DNA of 64,000 nucleotides from contig NC_080562.1 in NCBI RefSeq assembly GCF_030253575.1, positions 41,765,852 through 41,829,851 on the forward strand, in the 5' to 3' direction. The first letter of the stretch is position 1; each line of letters starts with the position of its first letter. This document shows positions 22,440 to 34,636 of this stretch, in pieces. Source of the DNA: Rhododendron vialii (lineage: Eukaryota > Streptophyta > Magnoliopsida > Ericales > Ericaceae). The notes beneath the pieces are model-generated. The model did not search any database, was not told where the DNA came from, and worked only from the letters and a program-made list of their open reading frames with translations. A program made the position numbers and the translations under genes.

Positions 22440-23740
22440 ATTTATTGCTTGGTCTTGTGGATTTGGGCTTGGCAGTAAATTTTATCCTTTTTCTTGTCTA
22501 ATTTGTTATGGGTGGGTTTGATTTGTAAAGTTCTTGAGTTTTCTTTTTAATTGGCTCATTTTCAATGTCAGAATTACTGTATCCCATTTTGCTACACAAC
22601 GTTACATGAAATTTATTTATATGTAGTTGACTGCAGATTGAAAAATGATCAAAGTCTGTTCATCTATTAGTTTCAGACTTTCAGTACTCCCATACTGTGC
22701 TCAAAATTGGTGAGTATAAGCTTTGTTTTGTGTAGAAATAGTCATTTGAATTCCTGTCTTCTGAAATTGGATTCCGAATCCATGGCCAGCATTTCACCAT
22801 CCAAATTGGTATTGTCAAAATGTTTCGAAGTTGAATCCAATATACTCCGTATAAGTTATAACTTATATCTCTGTTTTCTACCAAAATTGGAATGGACAGT
22901 ATCCAATTCTAAGGAAGGCGGAAATTATAGATATTGTCGTTATGATTCTAAGCGTGTTGGAGAAAAAAATATAGGGCTCTTAACAATTATGGCCTTTGTT
23001 CACATGTTATCTCGATGAGAATTGTTTATGAGAATAGTTTTTGATCTTGGTAATTCATTATGAGAATTGTTTGTTACCGAGTGAAGATAACATTTAGATA
23101 TGAGAACAAAAGCTCAGGCTGTCTCCAGCAAAGACTTCGTCTCAATCAGAGTTTTGAATCCCCTACCACACTGGCCCATACGTACCAGATTTGCCTAAAA
23201 CCGGTACCCAACTCTTCTAATTTCGTTCCGGTTCAAATTCTGGCTGGTATTGTCCATACCGGATTTTCTTCTTAATTAACATCTAGATTTTTGTCTAACG
23301 TTGACAAAGATTTAATTACTAATAAACAAAGAAGTAAACTCAATATCCATCGGAACTAGATTTTCTTATAGTAGGAGAATATTATCCACCGGCTCTGCTT
23401 TTTGGTTTCCAAAGAAATGTTGTTATGGTGCCTTAAAGGGGGAAATTTTATTTTTTTTCCGTCTAACGGAAATTAAAAGAAATTAAAGGGGAAATTAATC
23501 CTTTGAATCCGGTACCAATGGGTATCATTCCCCCAGAACAACATTCTCTCTCAAGCCTTTCAATCAATTGATATGACCCCGGAGAGCAACTTTTGCTAAA
23601 ATTCGAGCATACTATCATTTGGGAAGTCCTGTAGTGTAAGGTTCTGCAAGATTCTATGGAAATCGACCATGAGCACGAACGGACACGTGGGGCCTACTCC
23701 GAGGCTCGCACGGATAATATTTTGAAAAATTAATTCATTT
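22440..23740. other. LIP5 3' flank and gene-free sequence
   Basis: AT-rich. Short open frames (for example 22707-23018) show no conserved motif. Nothing else recognised. Confidence 0.45.
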
Positions 23741-24060
23741 CGATATATGTAGTTGCTCGATTCGATCTTTCACTTTTTTCACGAATTGGAAATCAGAATG
23801 AAACAATGGATGATTGGATCGAGCATATACACATATTGGATTAAACTGATTTTTCATGGGCCCACTCGATATTTTTTTTTAAAAATCATTGAATAGCTTG
23901 GATCATCTATGTGGATTCCAGAATGGGCCCGTAAAAAATCAACTCAAACCGATATATGCAGGTGCTCGATTCAATCTTTCACTTTTTTCACCAATCTAAA
24001 ATCAAAATGAACAAATAAAAGATTGAATTAGCACCTAAACATATTGAAATGAACTGACGT
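23741..24060. repeat. Tandem pair of units, each with internal inverted repeat
   Basis: GATATATGTAGTTGCTCGATTC at 23742 recurs diverged at 23951 (GATATATGCAGGTGCTCGATTC). Each is followed by AATCTTTCACTTTTTTCAC or close to it, so the period is about 209 bp. Within each unit TGCTCGATTC-ATC is mirrored by GATTG-ATCGAGCA or a related sequence about 75 bp on. Confidence 0.65.
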
Positions 24061-24491
24061 GCGTAGAGGTATTTATTCAGTGGGTTTAAGACATTTTTAT
24101 TCAGTGGGTTTGAGACTTTGAGGGTCTCATAATCCATAATCCATAATCCACATCACCTAATCTATTAGTCTGCATTTTTTGTTCAAATTTGACGGAAAGG
24201 GTAACATTAAAATCGGTTAGAAATTAGAAGGGCAAAATTGAAACTAAAAATTTTGTGAGGACAAAAATGGAACCAGGCCTATTTTGTAGCAACCAAATAC
24301 CTAAATCCAACGGTCCAAAGTTATCCCATAAATCTTACAGTTGAGATCAAAGAGTCCAAGAGCTAGAAATATATTTGGAAAGAATGAAAGTCATCTCTCT
24401 CCCTCACATGTTAATTCCAAAACTGATTCCAATTTCGAATCCAAAATTACTGATTCCAATTTTGAATCCAAAATTGCTCTCTCTCTCTCTC

Positions 24492-24537
<46 letters not shown>

Positions 24538-25010
24538 CCAACCAACGCTGCTCTCTCTCTGTTCAAGCAACAAAGGTTCCCATAAAGGTAAGACGATACA
24601 ACGTGTTAATGGCATTAAAAATAGTTAGCACTCTGTTTCTTCTCTCTCTCTTTTTCGTCAAATTCTTTTGGGAGAAAAGCTGTGGTGGGGTTGCTGATTT
24701 GTGTTTGAGGGGTTGAGAAAATTATTCTTCCTAGACTCAAACCCTTTTTGAATTTGTAGGTTTACCCCTTCGTAATCCTTACATGTGAGAGCAGAGCACC
24801 GGCCATAGGCTTTGTTTTGATCTTTTTTTAATGTTCAACTTTTTGTTGGTCTAATACATTTGCTTAAATCTCTAATTTTAACCACTACCATTTATACTAG
24901 CTAATACATAATGATTGTCAGGGGCTTTCACGAAAAAAAGAAATTTGCCTAAACAGTGGATAATTTTTATTGTTAGTATATGATCTTAGTTTGATTTTCT
25001 AGATTTGCAG
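24061..25010. other. Gene-free stretch with CT/CA microsatellite
   Basis: CT repeats at 24476-24523 run into CA repeats at 24524-24534, followed by CT-rich sequence and a donor-like AAAG/GTAAGA at 24589/24590. It looks like a possible leader exon of a gene that cannot be followed further. Confidence 0.35.
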
Positions 25011-25141
25011 CGAGAAGGCAAAAGCCTTGCCTGAAGCATCATTGCCATTTCATCGTGCAACGCCAAGAATGAACCACATGGCTTTGCTTGAACTAGACAA
25101 AGGCTGGAATCCTAAAATTTGTTACAGTATTAGCCAGCCAG
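25011..25141 (+). other. Orphan exon-like stretch, function unknown
   Basis: Flanked by a good acceptor (AGATTTGCAG) and a good donor (CCAG/GTATCA), one frame is open throughout: it contains ALPEASLPFHRATPR and ALLELDKGWNPKICYS. I do not recognise the family. It may be an exon of a degraded or non-annotated small gene paired with the CT-rich leader upstream. No further exon was found downstream. Confidence 0.25.
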
Positions 25142-25446
25142 GTATCAATGTTCACTAACTAAACTCATTAATTAAACTCTTTATTACTAGTAGTAAATAG
25201 TTTAAAAGGAAAAAAAAAGGACTTGCAATATAATTATAGGTTTGTTAAGGAGTAGGAATTAGTAGCTCATCTCTGACAATCCCTCAATGATGAGAAACTG
25301 TTCGTGGGTGGATTATCAAGTTGATCTGAAGAGATATATCATTATTAATTTTTTTGTATGACTAGGGTAGAGGCAATGAAATAGTCGTGCCCGTTGATTA
25401 ATTTGGAGGATGAATTGATCACGAATGTTCATGAGAAGATTTATTT

Positions 25447-25620
25447 AATTTTTTTTTTTTTTTGAGAAACAAACATAATCCATTAACATAAAAAAAAAAA
25501 AGTACATCCATGTCTGGCCATGCATCCAAGATCATACAAACCCCATACAACAACACCACATCCTAACAAACAAAGACAGGGACCCAATAGTGTGCCCGTT
25601 GCATTCGAGGCTTGTTGTTC
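25447..25620 (-). mobile_element. LINE 3' end (antisense)
   Basis: A poly-T run at 25448-25462 followed by GAGAAACAAACATAATCC is, on the minus strand, an A-tailed retroposon 3' end. An A-run near 25491-25502 is also present. No coding part survives. Confidence 0.4.
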
Positions 25621-26850
25621 CGGTGGGTTGATCAATATCTAATAATCTACATTTATGTATATATATGAAGTTAATGATTCCAAAGTACACACACATTGAG
25701 TTGCTGAAATTAAGTCCGAGAAAAATTAAGCAGCAAAGACGTTTTCACTTAAGTTATCTACTATACCCGACCCCGTCATCTTGTTCCTCTTTAGAAGCTT
25801 CAGCATCGCCCGCCCGCCCGCCAGAATCCAAGTCTGACATGTTTGGCTTTGCCCTTCAAGTTCCTGCAAATAAGTAGTACTGTAGCAATTTAAAATCGTT
25901 AATGTCGCCTCAGAGAACTTGTCAATTAATAATAGGGCCTAGGGCCTGCTACTGTGAATTCATATTTGCAGTTGAAATTAATGCATTAATTCCAGAAAAT
26001 CATATTCTTTTCCAATCCAAAGCATAAACAAAAATGCTTTTCCAAGTAATGACCGATGAAGCAAACACCTTTCAATTTGGATATATGCTACTTAATTTGG
26101 TCCACAATTTACCTCTTCCAACAAGAAAACGACATTGCTCTAGAAATATCAAACAACTGATCCCTATATAACACCTCTGATCCGAAATCCTACAGATTGG
26201 CCGCCTCAAACCACTGGCCGGTACTCGTAAAATACAGAGGATCGATCGATAAGCACCACCCAAGAAAACACCTCAGGTCAGGCCATACGATTTCCATTTT
26301 ATGCCAATTAAACGGAAATTCAGGCATGGATTGCTATGTACAAGCGTGGCCGAAGCCGTAAGGAATAATCTCACTTAACAAAGTACGTATCAACCCTTCG
26401 ACCGATTTTATGTCAACAAATTTTAATTCTCTCTATATAACAAAGGGCTCTTTATAAATGTATGAACAATGTAATTTGTTTATACCTTGTTTAGTTCCCT
26501 GCACTTCTCTCAAATATTATTTTAGCATTATGTTACCTGCGTCAAATGATATCCTGGGGAAAGCTTGAAGCAAAAACATCAACAATTGTCTCTCATTTTG
26601 CAAGTAGCAAAGGATATCATGTATCGAAAAGGGTTATGAGGTTGTATTAGTAAACACTAGTCTAATGCTCGTGCTTTGCACGTTTCCGGGTTTTCATTGG
26701 TTGAATTGGTATCGAAAAGTGTTTTTCGTTTTTGTAGTGATGATGGTAGAGAATTAGCAAGCGGTCATTGAAGCAGAAATCAATTTCAGATGTTCCAATT
26801 CAAGGGATTCACTGTTTTGGCACACCTTTTGTGTTTTACAACTCTGGTAC
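25621..26850. other. Gene-free stretch
   Basis: The 70-codon plus-strand frame at 25665-25877 and the minus-strand frame near 26072-26263 have no recognisable domain. Nothing else seen. Confidence 0.4.
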
Positions 26851-26851
26851 T

Positions 26852-27070
26852 CTCTTTTTTTATCGGCAAAAAAGATTTTATTAAAACTCGATATAGGGCA
26901 CATTGAGGCAGCTAATTCTAGATACAATGAAATCTTGAATCAAAGAGAAGGGCCGGAAAAGAAAAGAAAAAACTAGAAAGTCCGATAAGAGATTGAAAGA
27001 AGCATTATCCCGATAAAGCATTTTCCGTCCAGTCCAATAGCTGTAGGGATTATATTTCACCACAAGTCCA
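26852..27070 (-). mobile_element. LINE 3' end (antisense)
   Basis: CTTTTTTTATCGGCAAAAAAGATTTTATTAAAA, read on the minus strand, gives a TTTTAATAAAATC...A-rich tail like those of the other LINE ends in this window. About 200 bp of body precedes it. Confidence 0.4.
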
Positions 27071-27427
27071 AAAAGTTAGACAGATCCCATCCAATCTCCC
27101 CTCATTGCAATGAACATAGCACTAAATTAGCATTACCATAGCACCAATACGAAAGTCTCTATGTGGGTTATTCAGGAACAAGATCTTATCATTGGTTTCA
27201 GTCAAGTGGATTGTGTTTTGGTAGTGATCTAAAGTTCATTAAGCACATAGAGGTAGTAGTTTATGGTTGTCATGCAAATTAGAATTTTTAGAATGCACCT
27301 ACCATCAACTTGTGATTCTTCTACAGTACATACTGATTTCCATTTATGGAAACAAATCTCCATGGATGAGATTGGTCTAGCTACAGTGGCTGTAATTTTT
27401 GCCGATGGTTGCACCAGGAACTGATAT

Positions 27428-27822
27428 TAGGGCTCCGTTTGTTTCGATGTAAAATGTTTTTCATGTAAAATATTTTTTTCAGAAAACAAACTTTAAATTT
27501 TTATTTTTCGGTGTTTGATTGGCACTTGAAAAATACTTTTAGAAAAGAGACAAAATAGTGTAGAGGGAGGGAGGAGGCTTAAACGGTGGAGAGATCTGAG
27601 AATATTAGAATTAAACGTGGTTCAGGACTCACGATCGAGGAAACTGAGCAGTGAAAATTGCAGTAGAAGGTAACGGGTTCATTTCAGAAAATAACTTATG
27701 ATGGAAGATTTAAGGACAAGTCATTTTCATCCAATTAATGGAAAATGTTCCTCACTTTTTACACAACCAAACACCGAAAAATAGGTAAAATATTTTATCG
27801 CCCTCAAACAAATGGAGCCTAG
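27428..27822. mobile_element. MITE with GGCTCC-GTTTGTTT ends
   Basis: AGGGCTCCGTTTGTTT at 27429 is mirrored by AAACAAATGGAGCCT ending at 27820. Inside, TGTAAAATGTTTTTC and GGAAAATGTTCCTC-type words and ACACCGAAAAATA / TTTTTCGGTGTTTGA also pair. Length is about 395 bp. Such GGGCTCCGTTTGTTTCG ends are frequent in plant genomes. Confidence 0.65.
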
Positions 27823-28749
27823 ATTCCGACCACAGATGTAAAAACTCGTTTAACATTTTGATCTTGTAAAGGATCCGGATTTCTTCCGATAACTGTCCCG
27901 GAGAGTTCAATATTTCTTTTTACAATGCGGGAGGCTCTGATCGGTAAGATTTTTCTGTGGAATTCACACTTGTGTATTAATTTGAGACAATTACGTACAG
28001 GAGAAGATCCTTTCGCCTCAGGAGCCATCACGGTATCCAGAAGCAATTTTCTCAATCAAAGGAACCAAGGAACAGGCTCCTAATAACTGAAATAACCGCC
28101 GAAGTCCAATCGCTCTCACCGAACCCAATTCAGAAAGAGGTGTATAGATTTTATGGCCAATTAAATAATTTTTTTTTTGAAAGTGAAGCCAATGGCCAAT
28201 TAAATAAAGGCCAAGGAATTTAGTGAAAAAACATCACATGCATGTTGGAGCCTAGTATGCACGGTTGCACACTTTACCATAGTTTTAGGCTTGTCAATGG
28301 ATCAGACTCAATCCAATCAGATCTGATTTCGATAACTCCAATCCGATAATCCGATCGAATTTAGACATATCCAATCCGATCCTATTAAAATCTGAATCCG
28401 ACATATATAACTAAAATATATTTGAAACGCGATCACGATTAATGTATCTCAGTTTAAGTTACGATGTGTAAAATAATGTACGTACGTTGTGTGTGGGCTA
28501 ATAAATTTTTTTTTAAAGAGGACTAATACGCAATTGACTGAACAATAACACAACAATGTAATGGTAAAAGAAAGTATTAGCTGTGTTTACAGAGTTTGAA
28601 ATAAAAACAAAGGGAACACCAAATACACAAAAACCAACAAACACACACGAAAGAGAATGAAGAGACTGAAACTGAAAAGGTAGCCTCTTTCTTCTCTCTT
28701 TTGGGTGTTTTCATTTTGTCCCCCACATAGAAAAACACAATAAAGAACA

Positions 28750-28754
<5 letters not shown>
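27823..28754. other. Gene-free stretch downstream of IAMT
   Basis: 28283-28400 is rich in AATCCGAT words and starts TAGGCTTGTCAATGG, resembling one end of a hAT-type MITE. A 78-codon minus-strand frame at 27819-28055 is unrecognised. Confidence 0.4.

Positions 28755-28822
<68 letters not shown>
28755..28822. repeat. Long GA microsatellite
   Basis: About 33 GA units, 37 bp beyond the stop of the methyltransferase gene, so probably within its 3' UTR as a CU tract. Confidence 0.95.
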
Positions 28823-28826
<4 letters not shown>

Positions 28827-28858
28827 AGCTTGTACCCCTTTGCCCATTCTCCACAAAC

Positions 28859-31800
28859 CTAAGCAAAAGAAAGAGAAGCCACAATGTGGGTGAACTGAAG
28901 CTGCTCCAAAAGCACTTTTGCATGGCTAGTGGCTCGGCTCGCGACCCGCGAAAACAGCTCCTCGCTGAGCCGGTCACCGATGTGCGCGTCGACTAGGACT
29001 CCGCTCACGGCTCTGCAGCTGTTAGCCAGGGCTCGACCGACCTCGGCTGCGTCGTCGGGGCAGCTCACCACGAGCGGGCTCCCTCCTCTGAACAGCTCGA
29101 GCTTGTTTATGGCGAACGAGCCGTCGGCTTCGACTACCTCCTTGAAGTCTTGTAGGCTCGGCGCGTACACAGGGATGTTGAAATCGTCACGTTTCTCACT
29201 TGTTATGAGGCCCTATATATATATATGGAGATTTCAAAAGAGTGACATATATATATGATCAATAATCATGAATTCCTCATAACACGAAAACATATTAATG
29301 TAAGTCTAAGAAATCCTAATTTTAAATGAAAGAAAAAGTTTAAAAATACAGCTACACCCCTAAAGTGCACCTCCGCCCTAGAGACTCTGGATCTATGATT
29401 CTGTGCTCAAAAGCATATGAGAAACTATAAAAACAGTGGTCTGTGGAGTGACCCACGTACTTACCAAGGTTATAATACTGCTGACACGACGATCAAGAAA
29501 TGGGTAGACAGATCAACTGATACATGATCATCGTTCCATCGGACGGTTCTTAATTGGAAAAAGTTGTAATCATGATCAAAGACATTAAAAAAAAGTAGGA
29601 ACAAAAACAACACTTTTTCATGTATCATTCACCCTTTCTAATGTTGAATTTCTTGTTGCTCCTTTAAAAGGGTCAACGTCACAAGCATTGAACATTTTGA
29701 AGTTTTGAACATAATAAGTATGCACTATCTCAAGAGCAATGATCGACACACATATACATGAGACATGTCCTGATAAATCTGTGTTCGGATATATGTACAA
29801 ATGTGTGTATTCTAATTATTTCAAACCCGAATGGAAACTGGAAATGATTCGGTATGATTACCTCTTGGACAAGATCATCCCAAGCATCCTGAAAGTGGGT
29901 CCCGAAGAGGAGGCCGGCCCCACCTTGGTCTGTTGGGTCCACAGAGTTCCTTCCCAAGCAAACCAGGAACATGGACCCGCCACTCTTCATCTCCAGTGAT
30001 CTTGATCTGAGAAACCTGGCCAAATCACTCTGGAACTGCACCCTGTAAGCATTTGCTGTGCTCTCATTTGCACCGTGGATGAAAATCTTTCCTTTGTTGT
30101 AAGCCGTTGATCTTTTGTCTAACACGGCGTCGGGCACCTGGATACATGACCAGAAAGACTATGATTCAGTGTGAATGTTAATACAGAGTACAACATATAT
30201 TATCTCGTGTTATGCCCCAAAAAAACACAAATAATAAAAGTGCACACGAAACCGTATTAGTATCTTTAAGTACGGCATTTGCTGATATCATATTTCCAAA
30301 GCTTTGGAAGAAGACGGATTGAATGTCAAAGTGGGCCCTGCACCTGGAAGTGTAAATCTTGACTTTTAAGCATTGAGCCAAACAAACCCACCTCACTTTC
30401 CTAGATCTATATGCAACTAAATCCCGTGTCTATATGACTATATACGTGTTTGTGACCGTTTTTCTATCATCCCTTTTAAAACTAATTAGTTATAGGAAGG
30501 GTTTCAATTAAATTTTTTATGACATTCAACATTGCACCCGCTGTGTGCAGAATAGATTTTGCAGAATAGATTTTGCAATAGAGTAGTATTTGAGATTATA
30601 ATGCTCAAAATAAATTATAAATTAATTTTGGAAAAATAATCCAAAATGAGAATGAAAAAGCTCCTCCAAGGCTGATTCTCAAATTGTGTATCTAAAGTGT
30701 AGTTCTCAAAATACGTTGTAAGAGAATGCATTATCACAATTAAGCTCCCAAACTGAAAAACTTGAAAAATGGATAATCAGAATGGACAATCCGACTCCCA
30801 AACAGCACCTACTTTCGTCCGACATGTATAGATGACCGTTCATTGTACATGTATAAAAAAAAGAAGGTAATACATACACATAAAAAACAAAAACGTATTA
30901 TCCATTATCTTGTATATCAAAATTTTTAATGTCACTCCCTTTTTTGTTAATGTCACTTTTCTTTTCTCACAAAATAAATCATCTTATATAAACACAAAGA
31001 GAAGTGACATTAACAAAAAGAGGAGTGACAAATTCACTCCCCTTGTTAAAACGATCAAAAAGAAGAAAAAAAAACTAACCTGAGAGCACCAGTGCAAGGA
31101 AAAAGCAGAGTAGAAAACGTCAACCGATCCGACCGGAAACAGCCTCCCATAAAACGATCCCGGAACAGCGGCGGCAAAGTAGGACCGGCGGTGGCCATCA
31201 GAAGCCAAACACTCCTCCATGCTACCGCCGTCCTTAGCCAACGGCGGCAGCAGTTGGAAGAGGGTGTTGAAGTCATTCGACGGGAGGTCAGAGAAGAACG
31301 CCGAAAACTCTGGCGGGTCGAAGCCCATTGCCTCGTACCTCTTGATCATGTGGTTGATGATCACTTCCACGATGAAGATTGTGTTGGTGCCCGAGGAGCA
31401 ACCTAAGTCGGCCACGACGAAAGGGACCGCCGGCGGCGGGGAGTCGAGCTGGACCCCATCTAGGGTTTCTTCCAGCAAATGAAGCATCGATCGAGCATGT
31501 TGTGCCTACATATACATTGTGATACGTACAAAGTTTATATGAGTGAGGATATTTATACATGTGTGTAATAAATAGCATGAAACATATGTTTATAAATCTT
31601 TAAAAGGAAATTTTTTAGAATTATTATACGGAATCTTTTACCAGAATGGTTGTTTCAACAGATGTTTTGGTTTTATTTTGGTTGGCTCCTTGCCTTCCTT
31701 TGAATTTGTTTCTCGGGTGGAGTTTGCCGGTGTGCCCATGATCCGTTAAAACTTTGTAATATTTTTCAAAGATTTATGAACTAATTTTTTGCTGATAAAA

Positions 31801-32278
31801 AAAATGATAGTTTTAAAATTTGTAGACGGGTTTTTTTGTTTAGAAGTTGGTGATAGGTCCACAACTCAACCATATGATCATTTTCGTACCTCATTTTTTT
31901 TTTTACAAGTATTGTGTCTTTTGTGCATTTCAGATATAAAAAATTTAGAGGATATACAAACAGAATTTTCATACAGAATGACACAACCATTTTTTTCGAC
32001 CATTCTTTTCAAACAAAAATAGGAACTTATCATTTTTTTTTTTTTTTATCAGAGGAACTTATCATTTTCATTCTCATATAATCCCTGAATGGGTTTTTGT
32101 GTGGAAATTCTGTCTGTGTACTAATTTTGGAGGAAAATTAAAAAAAGAAGAAGAAGTAATTAACCTGGGCTTGGCAGTTATTGGCATAGCTAGCCTCTCC
32201 TTTGCCTCCTTTCATGCTAAGCAACCTCTCAAGCTTGTTGCTAGAAACAACAACATTGTCTGCTGCTGGGGGAGCCAT
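28859..32278 (-). CDS. IAMT1: SABATH methyltransferase, IAA carboxyl methyltransferase type
   Basis: Four exons on the minus strand: 32165-32278, 31080-31505, 29862-30137 and 28859-29212. They give 1170 nt, 389 aa. SABATH enzymes transfer a methyl group from S-adenosylmethionine to a carboxyl group; IAMT1 makes methyl-IAA and thereby tunes auxin. The N-terminal substrate/SAM segment LERLLSMKGGKGEASYANN, then HARSMLHLLEE, the SAM motif VADLGCSSGTNT, SDLPSNDFNTLF and SAFSLHWCSQ are all present. FLVCLGRNSVDPTDQGGAG, FGTHFQDAWDDLV, VYAPSLQDFKEVVE and HIVASLSFA-stop follow. These match IAMT1 rather than salicylate or jasmonate methyltransferases, and length agrees (386 in Arabidopsis). Frames join without error, so it is probably functional. 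Substrate is inferred from family only. Confidence 0.93.
30930..31030. repeat. Short foldback in IAMT intron 2
   Basis: TGTCACTCCCTTTTTTGTTAA, followed by TGTCACTTTTC, is mirrored by GAAGTGACATTAACAAAAAG and AGGAGTGACA. The arms are about 32 bp with a loop of about 36 bp. It ends 50 bp inside the intron from exon 2, near the donor. Confidence 0.7.
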
Positions 32279-32380
32279 TATACTGCCTAGCTATTGTGTT
32301 GGACAAGAGCTATCAAATGTTATATTGATAGGGAATGGGTGTGTGTGTGAGAGAGAGAGAAAGAGATGAGGATGTATGTG

Positions 32381-32388
32381 TATTTATA
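32381..32388 (-). promoter_or_regulatory. TATA box of the IAMT gene
   Basis: TATAAATA on the minus strand, 103 bp upstream of the start codon, followed by a GA/CT-rich leader. Position and sequence fit a canonical plant TATA box. Confidence 0.65.
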
Positions 32389-32984
32389 GAGAGAGAAGGA
32401 AGGTTGTGCTTGTACTCTGGATAAGAAGTAATTATTCACTACTTTGAGGTATTGCCACGTGTTGTTCTAACTAGCTCCACGATCACCAACTCGTGCGGGA
32501 TCGGTGCGGGATTCATAAATTTGTTGTGGGTTCCACAAAACGTGCGATTGTAATTAGGAGCGGGGAAGAAATTGTCTCAAGCCTAAGGATTAGAGCATTA
32601 CGTGACGGTGCCCGAGAGCTGACAATAATGTTTTCCGGATAAGATGCAAAAGGTGAGTAGGTACCATGACAAGTAGGAACCTTTCAACATCTTGTTATCT
32701 TCCAAGAATAACCCCCTTGTTTGAAAAATTCTTCTCCTGGATCTCTCGAGGACTTAGGGTTAAGTTGGTAATTTACCACCCTCATACAACTAAATGCATT
32801 TGGGTACGTACGTGGTACTGAGACTTTACTTAGCTCTTTACATCTTTTCGGATATGGGGATTTATGATGTTTAATTATAGTATCCCTCGTACGTTCTGTT
32901 TGGATTCTTGTGGGACCATTTTCTGAAGGGATCCTAGATAGCAATACTGCTGCCTGCCTGGCTCATTATACTTGTAATATTTAT

Positions 32985-33222
32985 TACTCCCGCCGTCTCA
33001 AAAAGAATGACAATTTTTAAAATTCGTGCTATTTTTCATCACTTATATCTTTCAATCTATAATGTTTTTCATGAGTTTGAAAACTTTGTATAATAGAACT
33101 AATCAAAAACTATCAAACAAGATCCATATTGCATATATTTTGAGATCCATATTGAAAGATATAAAGAGTTGAAATTGACACGAATATCAAAAATTGACAT
33201 TCAATTTGGGACGGAAGGAGTA
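32985..33222. mobile_element. Stowaway-like MITE
   Basis: Ends TACTCCCGCCGTCTC and GGGACGGAAGGAGTA are inverted, with AAAGAATGACAATTTTT mirrored by AAAAATTGACATTCAATTT. Length is 238 bp. The CTCCCTCCGTCCC-type end and TA target are typical of Stowaway. Confidence 0.8.
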
Positions 33223-33723
33223 TAATTAAGTGATTATTATTGTAAGCTTTAAGAGTGTCTTATTGTGACGCCTCGATTTTTGAGAACGTCAATTTAATAA
33301 ATTTTTAACATTTATTAAATATAAATTAATTACAAACTAAATTTTTCTTAATTTCAAAGTACATTTAACAAATATGATAGGAAGGGCACTAGGGTAAATT
33401 CTACTCCTCGCGTCATTCTTCTTCATTGGCAAGTCTCTGAGCAGCATCGTACTCCTCCACCTAATAAACTTTGTTCGTCACCTAGGTCTGACATAAAATG
33501 TCAGGGCCACAAAAGTAGCACCATGAGGTTTTAAGCTCAGTAGTTAACTCCTACTCCCATGTCCTATACACTAACAAAAATAGCATATAACAGTTTATCA
33601 TTTCGTAAAAATTTCACATCACAGAGGTAAACAGAGGTGTTGGTGTCCTTGTAGCGTATCGTAAATTGTGTCATCATTTTTCAAGTATCGATTCCACTTT
33701 TCATTATATCTCCTTGAGCACTT

Positions 33724-33952
33724 GGTTCTGCTAACCATTTTTCAGATTCCATCGGGCTCTCAGGCTAATTTTTCTACCCAAAAACACTGATTCTGCTAAC
33801 CATCTTTTAGATTTCATCGGGCTCTCAGGCTCACACACGCACACCTGAGCCATGATTCCGCTAATCATCTTTTAAGATTCCATCGAGTTATCATGCTCAC
33901 TCACGTTCCCGAGCCATGATTCCGCTAATCATCTTTCAGATTCCATCGGGTT

Positions 33953-33989
<37 letters not shown>

Positions 33990-34050
33990 GAACCATGATT
34001 CCGGCCGCTAACCATTCTTTTAGATTCTATCGAGTTCTCATGCTCACACA
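33724..34050. repeat. Five tandem units of about 65 bp
   Basis: Units start at about 33724, 33788, 33853, 33918 and 33997 with TGATTC(C/T)GCTAA(C/T)CAT, followed by CAGATTCCATCGGG(C/T)TCTCA. Spacing is 64-65 bp, except the fourth unit, which is lengthened by a CA microsatellite (33954-33986). Confidence 0.85.
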
Positions 34051-34597
34051 ATTATTAATCTTTCACATTTCATTTTCTTTTTACTTTTTTTGTATTCCAC
34101 TTCTCATTTCTTGTGTCTCATACTAATGCATATTTTTCTCGTGTTTACATTATTCTTTCAAAGCTTGCTGCAGTCATGGGATAATAATAAATCACTAATT
34201 TCATGTATTTCTATTTTTGACAATATTGAAAATTATAACATCACAACTTATCAACAAACATGCAATTAATTAAGCATTACAACGATAAAATCAACTTTTC
34301 AACTTAAACAATTTAATCATGTGATATCATAAAAATAATAAATAAATAGTTAAACATATAGCACATTAACATTATACTTAGGTGAGCAGATAAGAGGTTT
34401 CTACCGTTTTTCTTGGCGGTAGCGGGTTACGGATTTGTCGGGTCGAAATGGAGTGACGTCGCCTCGGTTGGAATTTGATGAAAAGAAAAATAATTTTCTC
34501 TTAACTTCGAATCCGAACAACTTTTAGATTTTGAAATTTAAAGATCGAATGGTGGTGGAAAGGTGGCAAGGTAATGGTGCTTGGAATTTTTTTCCCT

Positions 34598-34636
<39 letters not shown>

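Noticed and set aside
24375-24716. 113-codon frame starting MERMKVISLPH
   Set aside because: Runs through CT and CA microsatellites and a donor-like site; not a plausible protein.
27819-28055. Possible leucine-rich-repeat relic on the minus strand
   Set aside because: Alternate frames vaguely resemble LRR spacing, but no consistent repeat or kinase is seen.
28587-28856. 89-codon minus frame with Ser-Leu repeats
   Set aside because: Translation of the GA microsatellite and IAMT 3' UTR.
33954-33986. CRISPR-like spaced repeat around the 65-bp units
   Set aside because: The units are contiguous with similar sequence throughout, with no unique spacers; it is a minisatellite in a eukaryotic genome.
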